Assembly (NCBI GenBank): GCA_011389755.1
Contig: JAABTR010000115.1
Location: 1 to 14,598 of the forward strand
Source: Deltaproteobacteria bacterium
Lineage (GTDB): Bacteria > Myxococcota_A > Polyangia > JAAYKL01
Length of the DNA stretch: 14,598 bases
Reading direction: 5' to 3'
The notes beneath the pieces were generated by a model. It was not told where the DNA came from, did not search any database, and saw only the letters and a list, made by a program, of their open reading frames with translations. Below are positions 13,197 to 14,598 of the stretch, one piece after another (the stretch's first letter is position 1; every line of letters starts with the position of its first letter). Both the position numbers and the translations under genes were made by a program.

Positions 13197-14598
13197 ATGG
13201 CGAGGAACTCGGCCTCGAAAAATTCGGCCCACGAAATCGATCCCCAAGCCCACGCGGAGCCTTGGGAAGACGAGATCCCGGACAAGGCGCACGAGATCCT
13301 CGGAGTCATCTTTGCGCTGACCGCGCTGTTTGGGCTCTTGAGCTTGGTCTCCTACGACGGCCTCGATGCCTCTGGAGCGCCCATATCCGGGGGAAACATC
13401 GTCGGCGTGGCCGGCGAGTGGACCGCTTACGTTCTCGTCTCGATCCTCGGCGTCACGGCCTACCTTTTGGACATCTTCGTCTGGCTTGGAGCCGCGTGTC
13501 TGTTCGTTCCACGACTCGGCCGCGTCAAAAAGGGAACGGTGCTGGGGACCCTGGTCATCGCCTTGTTGTCTTCCGTCGCCCTGCACACCGCGCTTCGCCC
13601 CGAGAGGATCTACGGCGGCCACACGCCGGGTGGGTTCATCGGCGAGATCCTCGGCGAGCTGTCAATCTCGGTGGTCTCGACGACGGGGACCTACATGCTG
13701 ACGATCGGCAGCATCATCGTGGTCTTGCTCGCCATCACCGATATCTCGATCGCCTTGGTCCTTCGGGCCATCGCCTCGAGCCTCGCGGACGGCGGCCGGT
13801 TCGCAGCCGCCTGGCTACTTCGGGTGATTGAGCTGTGGCGCCGGGAGAACGGGGATCTATCGGCTGACGAATCTGACCTGGACCAGCCGACGAAGAAACC
13901 CCGAGCGAAAGCGCTCAAGGCCCCCACCGAGGAAGAATCGCCCGAGGGCGACAGGCTCTTCGAGCAGCACGAGGAAAAGCCGGCCCCAAATCCCTTTGAG
14001 CCTCGGATCGTAAAAAAACGCCCCGCCGACGCGTCAGCCAAGAAGCCCCCCGCCGACTTGAATATCGACGCATCACCGGTTCGGGGGAGCTTTCAGCTCC
14101 CGTCGGTCTCCATGCTCGCCACCGCCTTGGGCGGCACATCGGAGCCGGACGTGGACGAGCGGCTCCTCAAGCGCCAAGCCGACAAGCTGATCTCCATCCT
14201 CGGCGATTTCAAAATCTACGGCGAAGTCCGGGAGATCCATCCCGGGCCGGTCGTCACCATGTTCGAGTTTCAGCCCCGCTCCGGGACCAAGCTCTCGAAA
14301 ATCGAAGGGCTCTCCAACGAGCTGGCGATGGCCCTCGAGGTCCTGAAGGTGCGCGTGGTGGCCCCTATCCCTGGAAAAAACGCCGTGGGTTTCGAGCTCC
14401 CCAACAGCAAACGCGAGACCGTCTACCTGAGCGAAATGCTCACCGACAGCGGCTTTCTAAACAAGAAGCTCAAACTCCCGATGGCGCTGGGCAAGGACAT
14501 CGGCGGCACACCCCGGTTCGTCGACCTGTCCAAGATGCCCCACCTGCTCATCGCCGGCACCACCGGCTCGGGTAAATCGGTGTCGCTCAACGCCATGC
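13197..14598 (+). CDS. ftsK: FtsK/SpoIIIE DNA translocase, N-terminal 467 residues
   Basis: The frame is open from the ATG (AGGAG 6 bases before) to the right edge. FtsK pumps chromosome ends through the closing septum and aids dimer resolution. Residues 33-53, about 70-105, 113-130 and 163-182 are hydrophobic and fit the four-segment FtsK_4TM membrane anchor. A charged linker follows (about 215-315, Lys/Pro/Glu-rich), short compared with that of E. coli FtsK. The alpha domain begins near 318 (DVDERLLKRQADKLISILGDF) and continues through VVTMFEFQPRSGTKLSKIEG and VVAPIPGKNAVGFELPN. LPMALGKDIGGTPRFVDLSK leads into HLLIAGTTGSGKSVSLNAM. The Walker A box is at 454-461, and the window ends just after it. 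Walker B and the gamma domain lie outside. Confidence 0.95.
   Translation, partial: MARNSASKNSAHEIDPQAHAEPWEDEIPDKAHEILGVIFALTALFGLLSLVSYDGLDASGAPISGGNIVGVAGEWTAYVLVSILGVTAYLLDIFVWLGAACLFVPRLGRVKKGTVLGTLVIALLSSVALHTALRPERIYGGHTPGGFIGEILGELSISVVSTTGTYMLTIGSIIVVLLAITDISIALVLRAIASSLADGGRFAAAWLLRVIELWRRENGDLSADESDLDQPTKKPRAKALKAPTEEESPEGDRLFEQHEEKPAPNPFEPRIVKKRPADASAKKPPADLNIDASPVRGSFQLPSVSMLATALGGTSEPDVDERLLKRQADKLISILGDFKIYGEVREIHPGPVVTMFEFQPRSGTKLSKIEGLSNELAMALEVLKVRVVAPIPGKNAVGFELPNSKRETVYLSEMLTDSGFLNKKLKLPMALGKDIGGTPRFVDLSKMPHLLIAGTTGSGKSVSLNAM

Overview
The window looks like chromosomal DNA from a Gram-negative deltaproteobacterium in the broad sense, most likely near Myxococcota or Bradymonadota. 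This is an inference. It rests on many exported proteins and lipoproteins, Cys-rich modules with a CP-D-P-x-KT-x-PGECGCG motif, EGF-like repeats in a bacterial lipoprotein, and a secreted S1 protease with a (Gly-Glu)n linker and a MYXO-CTERM-like CGC tail. The DNA is fairly GC-rich from tcdA to ftsK. It is visibly more AT-rich around the first three genes, above all at 3000-3300.

Layout. Positions 1-1653 (minus) hold a secreted CocE/NonD-type (S15-like) hydrolase, cut by the left edge. Positions 1931-2992 (minus) hold an exported PldB-like alpha/beta hydrolase, followed by a strong intrinsic terminator. A 314-bp AT-rich divergent region with inverted repeats separates it from 3307-4599 (plus), a putative lipoprotein with four EGF-like repeats spaced exactly 37 residues apart. 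Positions 4600-5011 carry no intact gene but hold a REP-like palindrome cluster, a small frameshifted coding remnant and a terminator-like region. Next come tcdA (minus, 5012-5833), a 90-aa protein of unknown function (plus, 6029-6301) and an apparent minus-strand operon: exported unknown protein (8276-9535), then a GT4-like glycosyltransferase (7026-8192), then a SAM methyltransferase (6298-7029). The last two overlap by ATGA. On the plus strand, 9665-11517 is a two-gene unit: an HEYSH metallopeptidase lipoprotein overlapping a small outer-membrane beta-barrel-like protein. Positions 11616-12995 (minus) encode a trypsin-fold protease. The window ends in the first 467 codons of an FtsK/SpoIIIE DNA translocase (plus, from 13197).

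How it fits together. The housekeeping genes tcdA and ftsK flank a set dominated by envelope and extracellular proteins: two alpha/beta hydrolases, a metallopeptidase, a serine protease, an EGF lipoprotein and a barrel. Only the glycosyltransferase/methyltransferase pair and the metallopeptidase/barrel pair are arranged so that co-expression is likely. I see no CRISPR array, rRNA, tRNA, prophage, intact insertion sequence or recognisable defence system, and no convincing new multi-gene system. The best leads are an S15-like hydrolase with Gly at the usual catalytic Asp position, an exactly periodic EGF lipoprotein with an unrecognised eight-cysteine C-terminal domain, the overlapping metallopeptidase/barrel pair, and a convergent gene pair whose stop codons share one CTAG.
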